Counted from the first letter of the stretch, positions 29,621 to 39,124 are shown. The stretch: DNA of 64,000 bases from Planotetraspora silvatica (GCF_016863315.1 NZ_BOOQ01000003.1:124001-188000), one strand, 5' to 3'. Program-made: numbers and translations. The notes: a model not told the origin generated them from the sequence alone.

Positions 29621-30940
29621 TCACTCCCCGCGGAGCCACTGTGCGACCAGCGCACGTTCTGCGTGCGGCATGCGGCTCGCGTCGACATCCTGCGCGGGCA
29701 GCCGGCGGACTCGGGCCGGGCGTCCCGCGCCGGCCTCTGCGGGAGCTGTGGATTCACGTGAAACCGCGGCGGAGCCGAGAGCGGGTGAGCCGGCGGGCAG
29801 CGGAGCGGCGAAGACGAACCGCCGTCCACGCCTGCCGTCGACCGAGATGTAGTCGTCCGCGCCGACGAACCGGGCCTGATCGGAATCCGTCAGGACACGG
29901 AGGGCGGCCTCGAGTCCGTGCCGTGCGACCGTGGAGGGAAGGCGGTCGGTCTCCTCGTCGGACAGCACGAGCACGCTGCCGTCGTGGTGCCCGATGAGCG
30001 ACACCGACAACTCCTCGAACCCGGCTCGTACGGCCTCAGCCTCGAGCAGGGACACGGTCGGGAGATCCCAGCCGTGGAGCGAGAAGCCGAGTTCGTCCCG
30101 AACGGCCTCGATGCCCGCCCGGGCGTAGGGGACGGTCCGGTCCGGCAGGGCGTCGACGGGGAACCACGCCAGCTCCGCGCACTTGTGGGGCTCGGCGTTG
30201 ACGGGCGTGCCGCTCGTCGTGCGGGCCACCAGGAACATCCCCACACGGGCGGTGCCGCCGGGGTTGCGGTGGTGCGTCACGTGGGCGACGGTCAGGCCGG
30301 ACACGTCGATCCCGAGTTCCTCCCTCGCCTCCCTCACGGTCGCGTCGATGATCGACTCGCCCTCCTCCAGATGCCCCGACGGCATGACCTGCCACTCGCC
30401 GTCGGCGTATCCCGTGTTCTGACGGCGGCCGAGCAGCACCCGTCCCTCGTCGTCGAAGAGCAGGAGGTGGACGTCCACGACCGGCCGGTAGCGGCCGGGG
30501 GCGTCGGTGGCCGCGGCCAGGAGCGCGGGCAGGGTGGTGGCGCCGTCCGCGATGAAGTCCGCCAGCTCCGGGGAGATCAGGTTCAGCTCCCGCACCTTCT
30601 CCGGCCGCACCCGGACGATCTCGTGGATGCCGTTCGCGGGGTCGAGGAACTCGGGTCCGCTGCGCCGGCTCAGGTCCATGTGCACCAACCGGCAGGCGTA
30701 GACCGTGGTCAGCCTCTCCTGCTCGACGATGGTGAGCACGCGCAGGGCGGGCCCGGCCGTCGCGCCGAGTTCCTCGTCGAGCTCGCGGCGGAGGGTCGCC
30801 TCCAAAGTGGCGTCCGAGGGCTCGACCCCGCCCCCGGGAGTGATCCAGTACGGCTCGCGCCCCGGGCGGATCCGCTTGAAGAGGACGATCTCGTCGCCGT
30901 CGAAGAGGATCGCTCGGACGCTGTGCCGTAGAGGTCGCAT
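29621..30940 (-). CDS. Protein with two tandem Nudix hydrolase domains
   Basis: Two Nudix domains are joined in one chain. Domain 1 (about residues 5-130) has the box GGGVEPSDATLEATLRRELD with EELGA; domain 2 (about 150-290) has SGHLEEGESIIDATVREARE with ELGI. Both keep the G-x5-E and RE-x2-EE residues, so both may be active. A third, unrecognised part (about 300-440) contains IGHHDGSVLVLSDEETDRLP and ends in an Arg/Ala-rich tail. Substrates are unknown nucleoside diphosphate derivatives. A degenerate parS-like site lies within the C-terminal coding region. Confidence 0.85.
   Translation of the reverse strand: MRPLRHSVRAILFDGDEIVLFKRIRPGREPYWITPGGGVEPSDATLEATLRRELDEELGATAGPALRVLTIVEQERLTTVYACRLVHMDLSRRSGPEFLDPANGIHEIVRVRPEKVRELNLISPELADFIADGATTLPALLAAATDAPGRYRPVVDVHLLLFDDEGRVLLGRRQNTGYADGEWQVMPSGHLEEGESIIDATVREAREELGIDVSGLTVAHVTHHRNPGGTARVGMFLVARTTSGTPVNAEPHKCAELAWFPVDALPDRTVPYARAGIEAVRDELGFSLHGWDLPTVSLLEAEAVRAGFEELSVSLIGHHDGSVLVLSDEETDRLPSTVARHGLEAALRVLTDSDQARFVGADDYISVDGRRGRRFVFAAPLPAGSPALGSAAVSRESTAPAEAGAGRPARVRRLPAQDVDASRMPHAERALVAQWLRGE
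29750..29765. promoter_or_regulatory. Degenerate parS-like site
   Basis: GGATTCACGTGAAACC matches parS at 13 of 16 bases and keeps the central CACGTG and the entire right arm. On the minus strand it encodes VSRES, like the parA-internal site. Whether ParB binds is uncertain. Confidence 0.4.
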
Positions 30941-31018
30941 GGGCATCATCCTGCTGCACGCCCACCCCTATGTCCGCCGGGATACGGAGAAAGCGACAAT
31001 TGGGAAGGGGGGTGACAT

Positions 31019-31882
31019 ATGCGGATAGCCGTGCTCGGAATGGGCCGGATGGGCCGGGCGCTCGCGCAGCGCCTGCTCACCCAGCACTTCTCCGTCACGG
31101 TGTGGAACCGGACGCCCGGCCAGGCCGGGCAGGTGGTGCAGGACGGCGCCACGGAGGCGTTCTCGCCGGCCGAGGCCGCGCAGGGGGCGGACGCGGTCCT
31201 GATGTCCCTCACCGACGACCGGGCCGTCCGTGACGTCATGACGCGGCTCGTCGACGACATGCCGAGCGGGGACGACCTCGTGGTGGCCGACATGAGCACG
31301 GTCTCCCCCAGCACGTCGCGCGCCCTGCGTGATCTCGTGCCTCGGGGCCGGTTCCTGGCCGCCCCGATCCTCGGCGGGCCGCTCGACCTCGTGCTGGGCA
31401 ACGCGCGGGTCCTGCTCGGCGGCGATCGGACGGCCGCCGAGAGGCTGGAGCCGGTCTGGAGGGACGCCTTCGCCTCCTCTGCCTACTTGGGCGACGACCC
31501 CGGCTGCGCGGTGACCCTGAAGTTGCTCAACAACTACCTGCTCATGGCGAACGTCGTCCTGGTGTCCGAGGTCGTCGTCACGGCGGAGGCCGCGGGGTTC
31601 GACATGGCGGGGGTGCGCAACCAGCTCTTCGGGTGGGCGACCGTGCCGCCCATCCTGCGCAACCGGATCGACGACATCGTGGGCGGCGCCCATGAAGGGT
31701 GGTTCACCACGCGACTCGGCGCCAAGGACGTACGGCTCGCCCGGGAGGTCTCGGAGGAGCACGGGGTCGTCCTGCCGCTCGCCCATCTCGTCGAGCGGCT
31801 CTACGAGGAGGCCGCCGAGCTGGGGTGGGCGGAGGCCGACATCGCCGCCGTAGTGGAATTGGTCCGGCGCGAACGGCGCTGA
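31019..31882 (+). CDS. NAD(P)-dependent beta-hydroxyacid dehydrogenase family protein
   Basis: Member of the 6-phosphogluconate/3-hydroxyisobutyrate dehydrogenase superfamily or imine reductases, 287 residues. The N-terminal motif AVLGMGRMGRALAQRL binds NAD(P); the catalytic lysine segment is AVTLKLLNNYLLMANVV. The substrate cannot be told. The ATG follows GGGGGGTGACAT and the gene is divergent from the tandem-Nudix gene. Confidence 0.87.
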   Translation: MRIAVLGMGRMGRALAQRLLTQHFSVTVWNRTPGQAGQVVQDGATEAFSPAEAAQGADAVLMSLTDDRAVRDVMTRLVDDMPSGDDLVVADMSTVSPSTSRALRDLVPRGRFLAAPILGGPLDLVLGNARVLLGGDRTAAERLEPVWRDAFASSAYLGDDPGCAVTLKLLNNYLLMANVVLVSEVVVTAEAAGFDMAGVRNQLFGWATVPPILRNRIDDIVGGAHEGWFTTRLGAKDVRLAREVSEEHGVVLPLAHLVERLYEEAAELGWAEADIAAVVELVRRERR

Positions 31883-31920
31883 ACCGTGTGACCTGGCTTG
31901 CGTATGAGGAGAGAGTGAAC

Positions 31921-32865
31921 ATGGCGGACATGACCTACCGGCGGCTCGGAGACTCGGGGCTCGTCGTATCGGCCGTCGGACTGGGCGCCAACAATTTCGG
32001 CCGGAGGATCGACGTCGACGCGACGCGGGCGGTCGTCGACGCGGCCTTCGAGGTGGGGATCACCCTCATCGACACGGCCGACATCTACGGAGAGTCCGAG
32101 GCGTTCTTGGGCGAGGTCCTGAAGGGCCGCCGTGAGGATGTGGTGCTGGCCACGAAGTTCGGCATGGACACCGGTGGCGCCAACGGCCCCGACTGGGGGG
32201 CCAGGGGTTCCCGGCGGTACATCCGGAAGGCCGTCGAGCGGTCGCTTCGCCGGCTGCGGACCGACTGGATCGACCTCTACCAGATGCACGCCCCGGACCC
32301 GTCGACGCCGCTGGAGGAGACGATCTCGACGCTGGCCGACCTCGTGCGCGAGGGCAAGGTGCGCTACGTGGGCTCGTCGAACTTCGCCGGCTGGCAGGTG
32401 ACCGACGCCGAGTGGATCGCCCGCACCGAAGGGCACGAGCGCTTCATCAGCGCCCAGAACGAGTACAGCCTCCTGAACCGAGCGGTGGAGCGTGATCTCA
32501 GCCCCGCGCTGGTTCATCACGGCATCGGCCTGCTGCCGTTCTTCCCGCTGGCCAACGGCCTGCTCACCGGCAAGTACCGCCGCGGCCAGGCCCGGCCCGA
32601 GGGCACCCGGCTGGCCGGCCGTCCCGAGTACCTCACCGACGCCCGGTTCGACGTCGTCGAGGCGCTGGAGGCGTTCGCCGAGCGGCAGGGCGTCACGCTG
32701 CTCGACGTCGCGATCGGCGGCCTCCTCGCTCAGCCGGCGGTGGGCTCGGTGATCGCGGGTGCGACCAAGCCCGAGCAGGTCAAGGCCAACGCCGCGGCCG
32801 GCGCATGGGTCCCGGACGAGCAGGCGCTCGCCGAGCTCGACAAGATCGCGCCGCGCCCCAGCTGA
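31921..32865 (+). CDS. Aldo/keto reductase
   Basis: A TIM-barrel NADPH-dependent reductase of 314 residues. The tetrad is recognisable: DTADIYGESE (Asp, Tyr), VLATKFGMD (Lys) and DLYQMHAPDP (His); cofactor residues occur in GVTLLDVAIGG and SVIAGATKPEQVKAN. ATG 31921 follows GAGGAGAG. The gene is 38 bp after the preceding dehydrogenase, so both may be co-transcribed. Confidence 0.92.
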   Translation: MADMTYRRLGDSGLVVSAVGLGANNFGRRIDVDATRAVVDAAFEVGITLIDTADIYGESEAFLGEVLKGRREDVVLATKFGMDTGGANGPDWGARGSRRYIRKAVERSLRRLRTDWIDLYQMHAPDPSTPLEETISTLADLVREGKVRYVGSSNFAGWQVTDAEWIARTEGHERFISAQNEYSLLNRAVERDLSPALVHHGIGLLPFFPLANGLLTGKYRRGQARPEGTRLAGRPEYLTDARFDVVEALEAFAERQGVTLLDVAIGGLLAQPAVGSVIAGATKPEQVKANAAAGAWVPDEQALAELDKIAPRPS

Positions 32866-32867
32866 CG

Positions 32868-34610
32868 TCAGGGCCGGGGAAGGTTGCGCAGGTTGCTGCG
32901 TGCCATGTTCACGACCTCGTCGGCCTCCCCGGCCAGCACCAGCCTCGTCATGGCGAGGGCGAACCCCCTGACCTGCTCCCCCTTGATCTTGGGCGGCATC
33001 GACAGGGCGTTGGGGTCGGTGAGCACGTCGACGAGGACCGGCCCGTCCGTCTCGAGGGCCTCGCGCAGGCCCTGCCGTACGTCGGCGGGGTCCTCGATGC
33101 GGATGCCCTTCACCCCGGCCGCGCGCGCCATGGCCGCGAAGTCCGGGTTCTTGAGACCGGTCTGGTACGGCGGGTAGCCGGCGACGAGCATCTCCAGGGC
33201 GACCATGCCGAGCGAGCCGTTGTTGAAGATGACCACCTTCACCGGCAGGTCGTACTGCAGCAGGGTGAGGAAGTCGCCCATGAGCATGGCGAAGCCGCCG
33301 TCTCCGCACAGGGCGACGACCTGCCGCCCCGGATACGCGACCTGCGCGCCGATCGCCTGGGGCAGCGCGTTGGCCATCGAGCCGTGGACGAACGAACCGA
33401 GGAGACGGCGCCGGCCCGTGGCGTTGATCAGGCGCGCCGCCCAGACGGTGGACATGCCGGTGTCGACGGTGAAGACGGCGTCGTCGGCGGCGAACCGGTC
33501 GAGCGTGGACGCCACATGTTCCGGATGGATCGGACGGTGGTCGCTCACCTCCTCGGCGTAGGTCCGCAGTCGGCCGACGAGTTCCTCGTGCCGACGGAGC
33601 ATCCGGTCGAGGAAGGAGGAGTCGGACTTCTCCGCGACCCGGGGAAGCAACGCTCGGACCGTCTCCCCCGCGTCTCCCCACACGCCGAGATCCAGCTTGG
33701 ACCGGCGGCCGAGACGTTCACGGCGCAGGTCGACCTGGACGACCTTCGGCTCGGACGGCATGAACTGCACGTAGGGGAAGTCCGTGCCCAGCAGCACCAG
33801 CAGGTCGCACTCGTGCATCGCGTCATAACAGGCGCCGTAGCCGAGCAGGCCCGACATGCCCACCTCGTACGGATTGTCGTAGGCGATCCAGTCCTTCCCG
33901 CGAAGCGCGAAGCCGATGGGGGCCTTGATCCGCGCGGCCAGTGCCACCACGTCATCGTGTGCGCCGGCGACGCCGCGGCCGCAGAACAGGGTGACCCGCC
34001 TGGCCCGGTCGACCATCTGGGCGAGTTCCTCCAGCACGGCGTCCGACGGCCGTGCGGTCGGCTGCTGCTCGAGACGGTACGGATGTTCCAGATAGGTCGC
34101 GGTCGCCTGCTGGTCGGCCACGTCACCGGGCAGGACGACGACCGCGACCCCGGCCCGGCCGATCGCCTCCTGGATCGCGATCTGGGCCACCCGCGGCAGT
34201 TGCTCGGGCCGTGAGACCGTCTCGCAGTAGTAACTGCACTCCCGGAAGTAGAGGCCGGGAGTGGTCTCCTGGAAGTAGGAGGTGCCGATCTCCGTGCTCG
34301 GCACCTGGGCGGCGAGCGCGATCACCGGGGCCATGCTGCGGTGGGCGTCGTAGAGCCCGTTGATCAGATGGACGTTGCCGGGGCCGCAGCTTCCCGCGCA
34401 CGCGGTGGGCCGCCCGGTGAGCTGCGCCTCCGCGCCCGCGGCGAACGCGCCGGTCTCCTCGTGGCGGACGTGCACCCATTGGATGTCGTCGTGGCGGCGG
34501 ACCGCGTCGACGACGGGGTTGAGGCTGTCCCCCACGACCCCGTACATCCGCCGGACACCGGCGGCGAGCAGGATCTCCACGAACTGGTCGGCGACCGTGC
34601 GTCTGGCCAT
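32868..34610 (-). CDS. poxB: Thiamine-diphosphate enzyme, pyruvate oxidase/dehydrogenase (quinone)-like
   Basis: A 580-residue ThDP protein of the PoxB type, which oxidises pyruvate to acetate and CO2 with electrons to the membrane. The N-terminal catalytic glutamate is in HVRHEETGAFAAGAEA; the C-terminal ThDP motif is ALCGDGGFAMLMGDFLTLLQ with N further on in IFNNGSLGMV. The C-terminus lacks an obvious hydrophobic lipid-binding helix, so membrane coupling is uncertain. ATG 34610 has a GGGGGCG site; the open frame begins ten codons earlier. Confidence 0.88.
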   Translation of the reverse strand: MARRTVADQFVEILLAAGVRRMYGVVGDSLNPVVDAVRRHDDIQWVHVRHEETGAFAAGAEAQLTGRPTACAGSCGPGNVHLINGLYDAHRSMAPVIALAAQVPSTEIGTSYFQETTPGLYFRECSYYCETVSRPEQLPRVAQIAIQEAIGRAGVAVVVLPGDVADQQATATYLEHPYRLEQQPTARPSDAVLEELAQMVDRARRVTLFCGRGVAGAHDDVVALAARIKAPIGFALRGKDWIAYDNPYEVGMSGLLGYGACYDAMHECDLLVLLGTDFPYVQFMPSEPKVVQVDLRRERLGRRSKLDLGVWGDAGETVRALLPRVAEKSDSSFLDRMLRRHEELVGRLRTYAEEVSDHRPIHPEHVASTLDRFAADDAVFTVDTGMSTVWAARLINATGRRRLLGSFVHGSMANALPQAIGAQVAYPGRQVVALCGDGGFAMLMGDFLTLLQYDLPVKVVIFNNGSLGMVALEMLVAGYPPYQTGLKNPDFAAMARAAGVKGIRIEDPADVRQGLREALETDGPVLVDVLTDPNALSMPPKIKGEQVRGFALAMTRLVLAGEADEVVNMARSNLRNLPRP

Positions 34611-34765
34611 GGCGACGCCCCCTGCCTTCCGTATTGTCACCTTTCCTATCCGAGTGTCCCATTTTCTGGTTTCCGCCCGTCAGCAGCGGCCAAAATCTGC
34701 CGCAAGCGGTGCCGGATCATCCGTTCCGCGGGCAAGTCCGATGAGGTCGAGACCTGAGGCGGTGG

Positions 34766-35725
34766 ATGGTGAAGGTCGGGGTGGTGGGAGTCGGCGCGGT
34801 CGGGGCGGCCACCGTGCTGTCCCTGATCGAGCGGGGCGGGATGTGCCGGGAGATCGTCCTGGTGGATCTCGACTCCCGGCGGGCCGCGGGAGTGGCGGCC
34901 GACATGCGTTATGCGACGCCGCTTGCGCCCACCGTGGAGGTTCGCGCAGGCGGCTACGACGACCTGGCCGGGGCCGCGGTGGTGATCATCACGGCGGGCC
35001 TGAACGAGAAGTCCGGAGGCGCGACCGACCGTTCCGACCCCGAGGGGAGGCGGCGCCTCATCGGGGCGAACGCCGAGATCTACGCCGGCATCGTGCCCCG
35101 GGTCGTCGCCGCGGCGCCGGAGGCGGTGCTGATGGTGGTCACCGACCCGCCCGATCCGCTGGCCGTCCTCACGCGGCGTCTGGCCGGGCACGATCGGGTG
35201 TTCTCCACCGGCACGCTGATCGACAGCCTGCGATTCCGCGTCCACCTCGCCGATCGGCTGAAGGTCAGGCCCAGGGACGTCCAGGCCATGGTCGTCGGCG
35301 AGCACGGGACGTCCGAGGTCCTCCTGTGGTCGTCCGCGTCGGCCGGGGGCACTCCCGTCCTCGACCTGCTGGCCCGGTGCGGCGAGCCCGTCGACCTGAT
35401 TCGCCGGGAGATCGAGGACGACATCCGCTTCGCCAACATCACCATCATCGAGGGGACCGGCGCCAGCCAGTACGGCATCGGCGTCGTGTCCGCGCTCCTG
35501 GTCGAGGCCGTCTTGCGCGACGAGCGGGCCGTGTTGCCGGTGGCGGCCTACTACCCCCCGTACGAGACCACGCTTTCGCTGGTCAGCGTGCTCGGGGCCG
35601 GCGGCGTGCAGCAGATGTTCGAGCCCGCCATGTCGGAGGACGAGCGCGCCGGCCTCGAACGCAGCGTCGTCGCCCTCCGCGAGGCGGCGGAGCGCGCTCT
35701 CGCCGTGTTGCCGGACGGGGCCTGA
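34766..35725 (+). CDS. Lactate/malate dehydrogenase family protein with altered active-site loop
   Basis: A 319-residue NAD-dependent dehydrogenase: Rossmann GVVGVGAVGAATVLSLIERG and the catalytic histidine in VVGEHGTSEVLLWSSAS. The substrate loop reads GLNEKSGGATDRSD, where lactate dehydrogenases have a Gln-Lys-Pro-Gly-Glu order, and the usual NPVD is DPPD. The substrate arginine region is DSLRFRVHLADRL. Lactate may therefore not be the substrate; another 2-oxoacid is likely. Confidence 0.8.
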   Translation: MVKVGVVGVGAVGAATVLSLIERGGMCREIVLVDLDSRRAAGVAADMRYATPLAPTVEVRAGGYDDLAGAAVVIITAGLNEKSGGATDRSDPEGRRRLIGANAEIYAGIVPRVVAAAPEAVLMVVTDPPDPLAVLTRRLAGHDRVFSTGTLIDSLRFRVHLADRLKVRPRDVQAMVVGEHGTSEVLLWSSASAGGTPVLDLLARCGEPVDLIRREIEDDIRFANITIIEGTGASQYGIGVVSALLVEAVLRDERAVLPVAAYYPPYETTLSLVSVLGAGGVQQMFEPAMSEDERAGLERSVVALREAAERALAVLPDGA

Positions 35726-35840
35726 GCGACGTCCGGCCGTACGGATTGGGGGAAAGCTGGCCGCTCCTTGGGCCGGGGCAGACCTGGCGGACCGTCCACG
35801 CGGAATAGCGTGAGAGAAATTCGGTGACAAGAGGGCCGAG

Positions 35841-37664
35841 ATGACGCAATCCGGATCTTCTACGGGCTCCCGCTACCTGCCCATCGCCGATCACGGACTG
35901 ATCGGTGATCTCCGTACCGTGGCGCTGGTCGGCACCAACGGCACGATCGACTGGTACTGCTGCCCGCGTTTCGACGCTCCGAGCGTGTTCGGGTCGATCC
36001 TCGACGCCGACCGCGGCGGCTCGTTCGAGTTGGCCGCCGGTGTGCCGGCGCGGACCAAGCAGTTCTACTTTCCGGACACGAATGTCCTGATCACCCGGTT
36101 CTACGCCGCCGACGGGGTGGGGGAGATCCAGGACTTCATGCCTGTTGAGGATGAATCGCGCGAGGTCGACAGACACCGCCTGATCAGGCGCGTCCTGTGC
36201 GTCCGCGGCACGCTGCCCTTCCGGGCCCGGGTGGCCCCCCGGTTCTCCTACGGGACCGAGCCGCACACCCTGCGCGTCGAGGGCCACCAGGCGATCTTCG
36301 AGACGCCGTCGCTCAGCCTCGCGCTGACCACCAGCGTCCCGATGGAGAGCGACGGCACGGATGTCTGGTCGGAGTTCAAGCTTCTCGAGGGCGAGTCCGC
36401 CGTCTTCGCGCTCGATCGCGTCAGCGAAGACGTCGGGTTGAAGGGCTGCCCGCTCGCGGAGGCCGAGGAGCAGTTCGCCGCGACCGTGCGGTTCTGGCGT
36501 AACTGGTTGTCCTCGTCCCGCTACCGCGGCCGGTGGCGGGAGATGGTCCACCGATCCGCGTTGACGCTGAAGCTGCTCACCTACGCCCCGACCGGGGGGA
36601 TCGTCGCCGCCCCCACGACCAGCCTGCCGGAGCAGATCGGCGGCGAGCGCAACTGGGACTACCGCTACGTGTGGATCCGCGATGCCGCGTTCTGCGTGTA
36701 CGCGCTGCTCAGGCTGGGTTTCGTCGGTGAGGCCGAGGCGTTCATGGACTTCCTGTCGACCCACGTCACGATGTGCGGCGTCGGTCCATCAGGCCCGTTG
36801 CAGATCATGTACGGCATAGACGGCCGCACCGACCTGCCGGAACAGGAACTCGGGCACCTGGAGGGCTACGAGGGCTCCGGGCCGGTGCGCACGGGGAACG
36901 GAGCCGTCCACCAGTTGCAGCTCGACATCTACGGAGCGCTCATCGACGGCATCTACCTGTACGACAAGTGGGCACGGCCCATCTCCAGCGACCGATGGGA
37001 CCAGGTGGGCGTGCTCGTCGACTGGGTCTGTGAGAACTGGGACCGGCCCGACGAAGGCATCTGGGAGACCCGCGGCGGCCGCAAGAACTTCGTCTACTCC
37101 CGCCTGATGTGCTGGGTCGCGATCGAGCGGGCCATCCGGATGGCGCTGCGGCGGGGGCTGCCGGCCGACATCGAGCGCTGGCGTGAGTCCCGCGACGCCA
37201 TCTACCGGCAGATCATGCGACGCGGCTGGTCGACCGGTCTGAGCGCGTTCGTCCAGCACTACGACGACGACGTGCTCGACGCGGCCGTCCTGATGATGCC
37301 GCTCGCCATGTTCGTCTCCCCGACCGACCCCAAGTGGCTGTCCACGCTGGACGCCCTGGGGAGGCAGCTGGTCTCGGACTCGCTGGTGTACCGCTACGAC
37401 CCCGTGGCCACTCCCGACGGCATGCGGGGGGACGAGGGCACCTTCTCGATCTGCTCGTTCTGGTACGTCGAGGCGCTGTCCCTCGCCGGGCAACTCGACG
37501 AGGCCAGGCTGGCCTTCGAGAAGATGCTGACCTACGCCAACCACCTGGGTCTGTACGCGGAGCAGATCGGGCGCACGGGGGAGCAACTCGGCAACTTCCC
37601 GCAGGCCTTCACGCATCTCGCGCTGATCAGCGCCGCATTCAAGCTCGATCGCGCGCTGGGCTGA
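35841..37664 (+). CDS. Glycoside hydrolase family 15 protein (trehalase/glucoamylase-like)
   Basis: A GH15 enzyme of 607 residues with no signal peptide, thus cytoplasmic. The N-terminal beta-sandwich contains IADHGLIGDLRTVALVGTNG and TIDWYCCPRFDAPSVFGSIL; the (alpha/alpha)6 barrel contains RNWDYRYVWIRDAAFCVYAL and the catalytic-base segment YAEQIGRTGEQLGNFPQAFT. Mycobacterial homologues hydrolyse trehalose, so trehalase is the best guess over glucoamylase. Confidence 0.9.
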   Translation: MTQSGSSTGSRYLPIADHGLIGDLRTVALVGTNGTIDWYCCPRFDAPSVFGSILDADRGGSFELAAGVPARTKQFYFPDTNVLITRFYAADGVGEIQDFMPVEDESREVDRHRLIRRVLCVRGTLPFRARVAPRFSYGTEPHTLRVEGHQAIFETPSLSLALTTSVPMESDGTDVWSEFKLLEGESAVFALDRVSEDVGLKGCPLAEAEEQFAATVRFWRNWLSSSRYRGRWREMVHRSALTLKLLTYAPTGGIVAAPTTSLPEQIGGERNWDYRYVWIRDAAFCVYALLRLGFVGEAEAFMDFLSTHVTMCGVGPSGPLQIMYGIDGRTDLPEQELGHLEGYEGSGPVRTGNGAVHQLQLDIYGALIDGIYLYDKWARPISSDRWDQVGVLVDWVCENWDRPDEGIWETRGGRKNFVYSRLMCWVAIERAIRMALRRGLPADIERWRESRDAIYRQIMRRGWSTGLSAFVQHYDDDVLDAAVLMMPLAMFVSPTDPKWLSTLDALGRQLVSDSLVYRYDPVATPDGMRGDEGTFSICSFWYVEALSLAGQLDEARLAFEKMLTYANHLGLYAEQIGRTGEQLGNFPQAFTHLALISAAFKLDRALG

Positions 37665-37670
37665 CGGGGC

Positions 37671-38261
37671 TCACTGAAGGTGGTCGACGATCTGCTCGAT
37701 CTCGGCGCGCTGCGTCTTCACGATCTTGTTGGCCAGATCCCTGGTTCCCTGGTGCTCACCTGAGCCGGCGGCCTTCTCCGCCATCGCGACGCCCGCGTCG
37801 AGGTGCTTGGCCAGGACCGAGAGCCACAACCGGTCGAAGTCGGCGCCGGACCTGCCCTCGAGAGCCAGGATCTGCGTCTTGGAGATCATCCCTGGCATGT
37901 CGTGACCCAGGTCGATGTCGCCGCTCGGCACCTCGACCCGCCAGGACCGCAGCCACCCGGACATCACCCGGATGTCGGCGGCCTCGTGCTTGGTGATCTC
38001 CTTGGCGAGGGTCTTCACGTAGGAGTCGGACCCACGCTCGGACGCGAGTGCGGCGATCTGGATGGCCTGCCAGTGATGGGGGATCATCTCCAGGGAGAAG
38101 CGGACGTCCGCGTCGTTGTGACCGCCCTTGCCCTTGTCGGCGGCGGGTGCGGCGGCCGCGTCCTGTCCGTAGGCCGCGGATCCGGAGGCGGCGGAGCATC
38201 CGGTCAACGACGCCACGACGATTCCGGCTGCCGCGGCCCAGACCGTGAGCGACCTCTTCAT
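37671..38261 (-). CDS. DUF305 family lipoprotein
   Basis: A 196-residue envelope protein. The lipobox is VASLTGCSAA after a hydrophobic stretch (LTVWAAAAGIVVAS), so it is probably lipid-anchored. The DUF305 helical domain starts DVRFSLEMIPHHWQAIQIA and ends with LAKHLDAGVAMAEKA; the paired histidines (PHH; H-x-D) resemble metal or copper-resistance relatives. ATG 38261 was chosen because the upstream part of the frame lacks signal-peptide character. It is convergent with the GH15 gene, six bases away. Confidence 0.88.
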   Translation of the reverse strand: MKRSLTVWAAAAGIVVASLTGCSAASGSAAYGQDAAAAPAADKGKGGHNDADVRFSLEMIPHHWQAIQIAALASERGSDSYVKTLAKEITKHEAADIRVMSGWLRSWRVEVPSGDIDLGHDMPGMISKTQILALEGRSGADFDRLWLSVLAKHLDAGVAMAEKAAGSGEHQGTRDLANKIVKTQRAEIEQIVDHLQ

Positions 38262-38554
38262 GGCATGTTCCTCGTTCCCGCGCCGTGGTTCGCCTGATTC
38301 GAAGGCAGGATTCACAGGCAGGTACGCGCCGGAGGCGGGGAGAGTTCAGCGGGCGTCCCGCGGGCCCGATCGCGGGGACTCTCTCGCTTCTCCGGGCGCT
38401 CGGTGACATTTACCCGCGCGGACGGTCGAGCCGGCACGTCAACGGCATTCGACCGGGGGTTTCGCCTACGGAAGACATTTGCCGCCGAGTTCTCGGAGTC
38501 CTGAGTGAATTGAATTCCGGGAAACCGCGGAAATGTTTCAGCGATTTCTCTCGT
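38262..38554. other. Intergenic region
   Basis: About 290 bp between two minus-strand genes, probably with the promoter of the DUF305 gene. No gene or RNA was recognised. Confidence 0.4.
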
Positions 38555-39124
38555 TCAGTGACCGGACGCCCGGCGAATCGTCCTGTCGATGAAACCCGCC
38601 CAGACCGCCTTGCCCAGAGGGCGCAGGGGCGTCCAGCCCCACCGGTGGCTCACCGCGGCGATGAGCTGCAGGCCCCGCCCGCTCTCCGCGACGTGATCGG
38701 GTGCGCACAGGATCGGCGGATCGTTGCTCGGATCGGTGACCATGCACACCACCGAATGGCGGGACCGGAAAAGGTAGAGCCGCACCGGATGGGGCTCGGA
38801 GGTCGGACGGCGCAGCCCGTGGCCGACGGCGTTGGCGACGAGTTCGCTGACCGCCAACGAGGCGTCGTCGATGATGTCCGGCATGGCCCAGGTCCGCAGC
38901 ACGCCCGTCGTGAAGCGCCGTGCCGTACCGGCCGCGGCGATGTCGCGGTGGCACTCGTGCGCCGCGACCTCCAGCTCACGCTGCCCGCCGCCCCGTTCGA
39001 CGGCCTCCCACGGCCAGACTCGGCCGATCGGAAACGCCTGGTCGGCGGTGTCAGACCACCGTTCCCAGCCGTCGCCGTCGGCTTCCACCAGGGAAGCGCC
39101 GTCCGTTCGAATCCCAGTCATCAA
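38555..39124 (-). CDS. HATPase_c domain regulatory protein
   Basis: A 189-residue single-domain ATP-binding protein of the anti-sigma/WhiJ-associated type. After an N-terminal extension (about 1-60), the domain shows the N-box VSELVANAVGHGL and the G-box ESGRGLQLIAAVSHRWG. Such proteins are often linked to DUF397 and XRE/DUF5753 genes, which are divergently encoded here, so the three probably form one regulatory unit in development or secondary metabolism. Confidence 0.85.
   Translation of the reverse strand: MMTGIRTDGASLVEADGDGWERWSDTADQAFPIGRVWPWEAVERGGGQRELEVAAHECHRDIAAAGTARRFTTGVLRTWAMPDIIDDASLAVSELVANAVGHGLRRPTSEPHPVRLYLFRSRHSVVCMVTDPSNDPPILCAPDHVAESGRGLQLIAAVSHRWGWTPLRPLGKAVWAGFIDRTIRRASGH

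Noticed and set aside
31801-33681. 626-codon minus-strand frame over the aldo/keto reductase and PoxB region
   Set aside because: Shifted or antisense to recognised enzymes, with Arg/Pro/Gly-rich nonsense translation.
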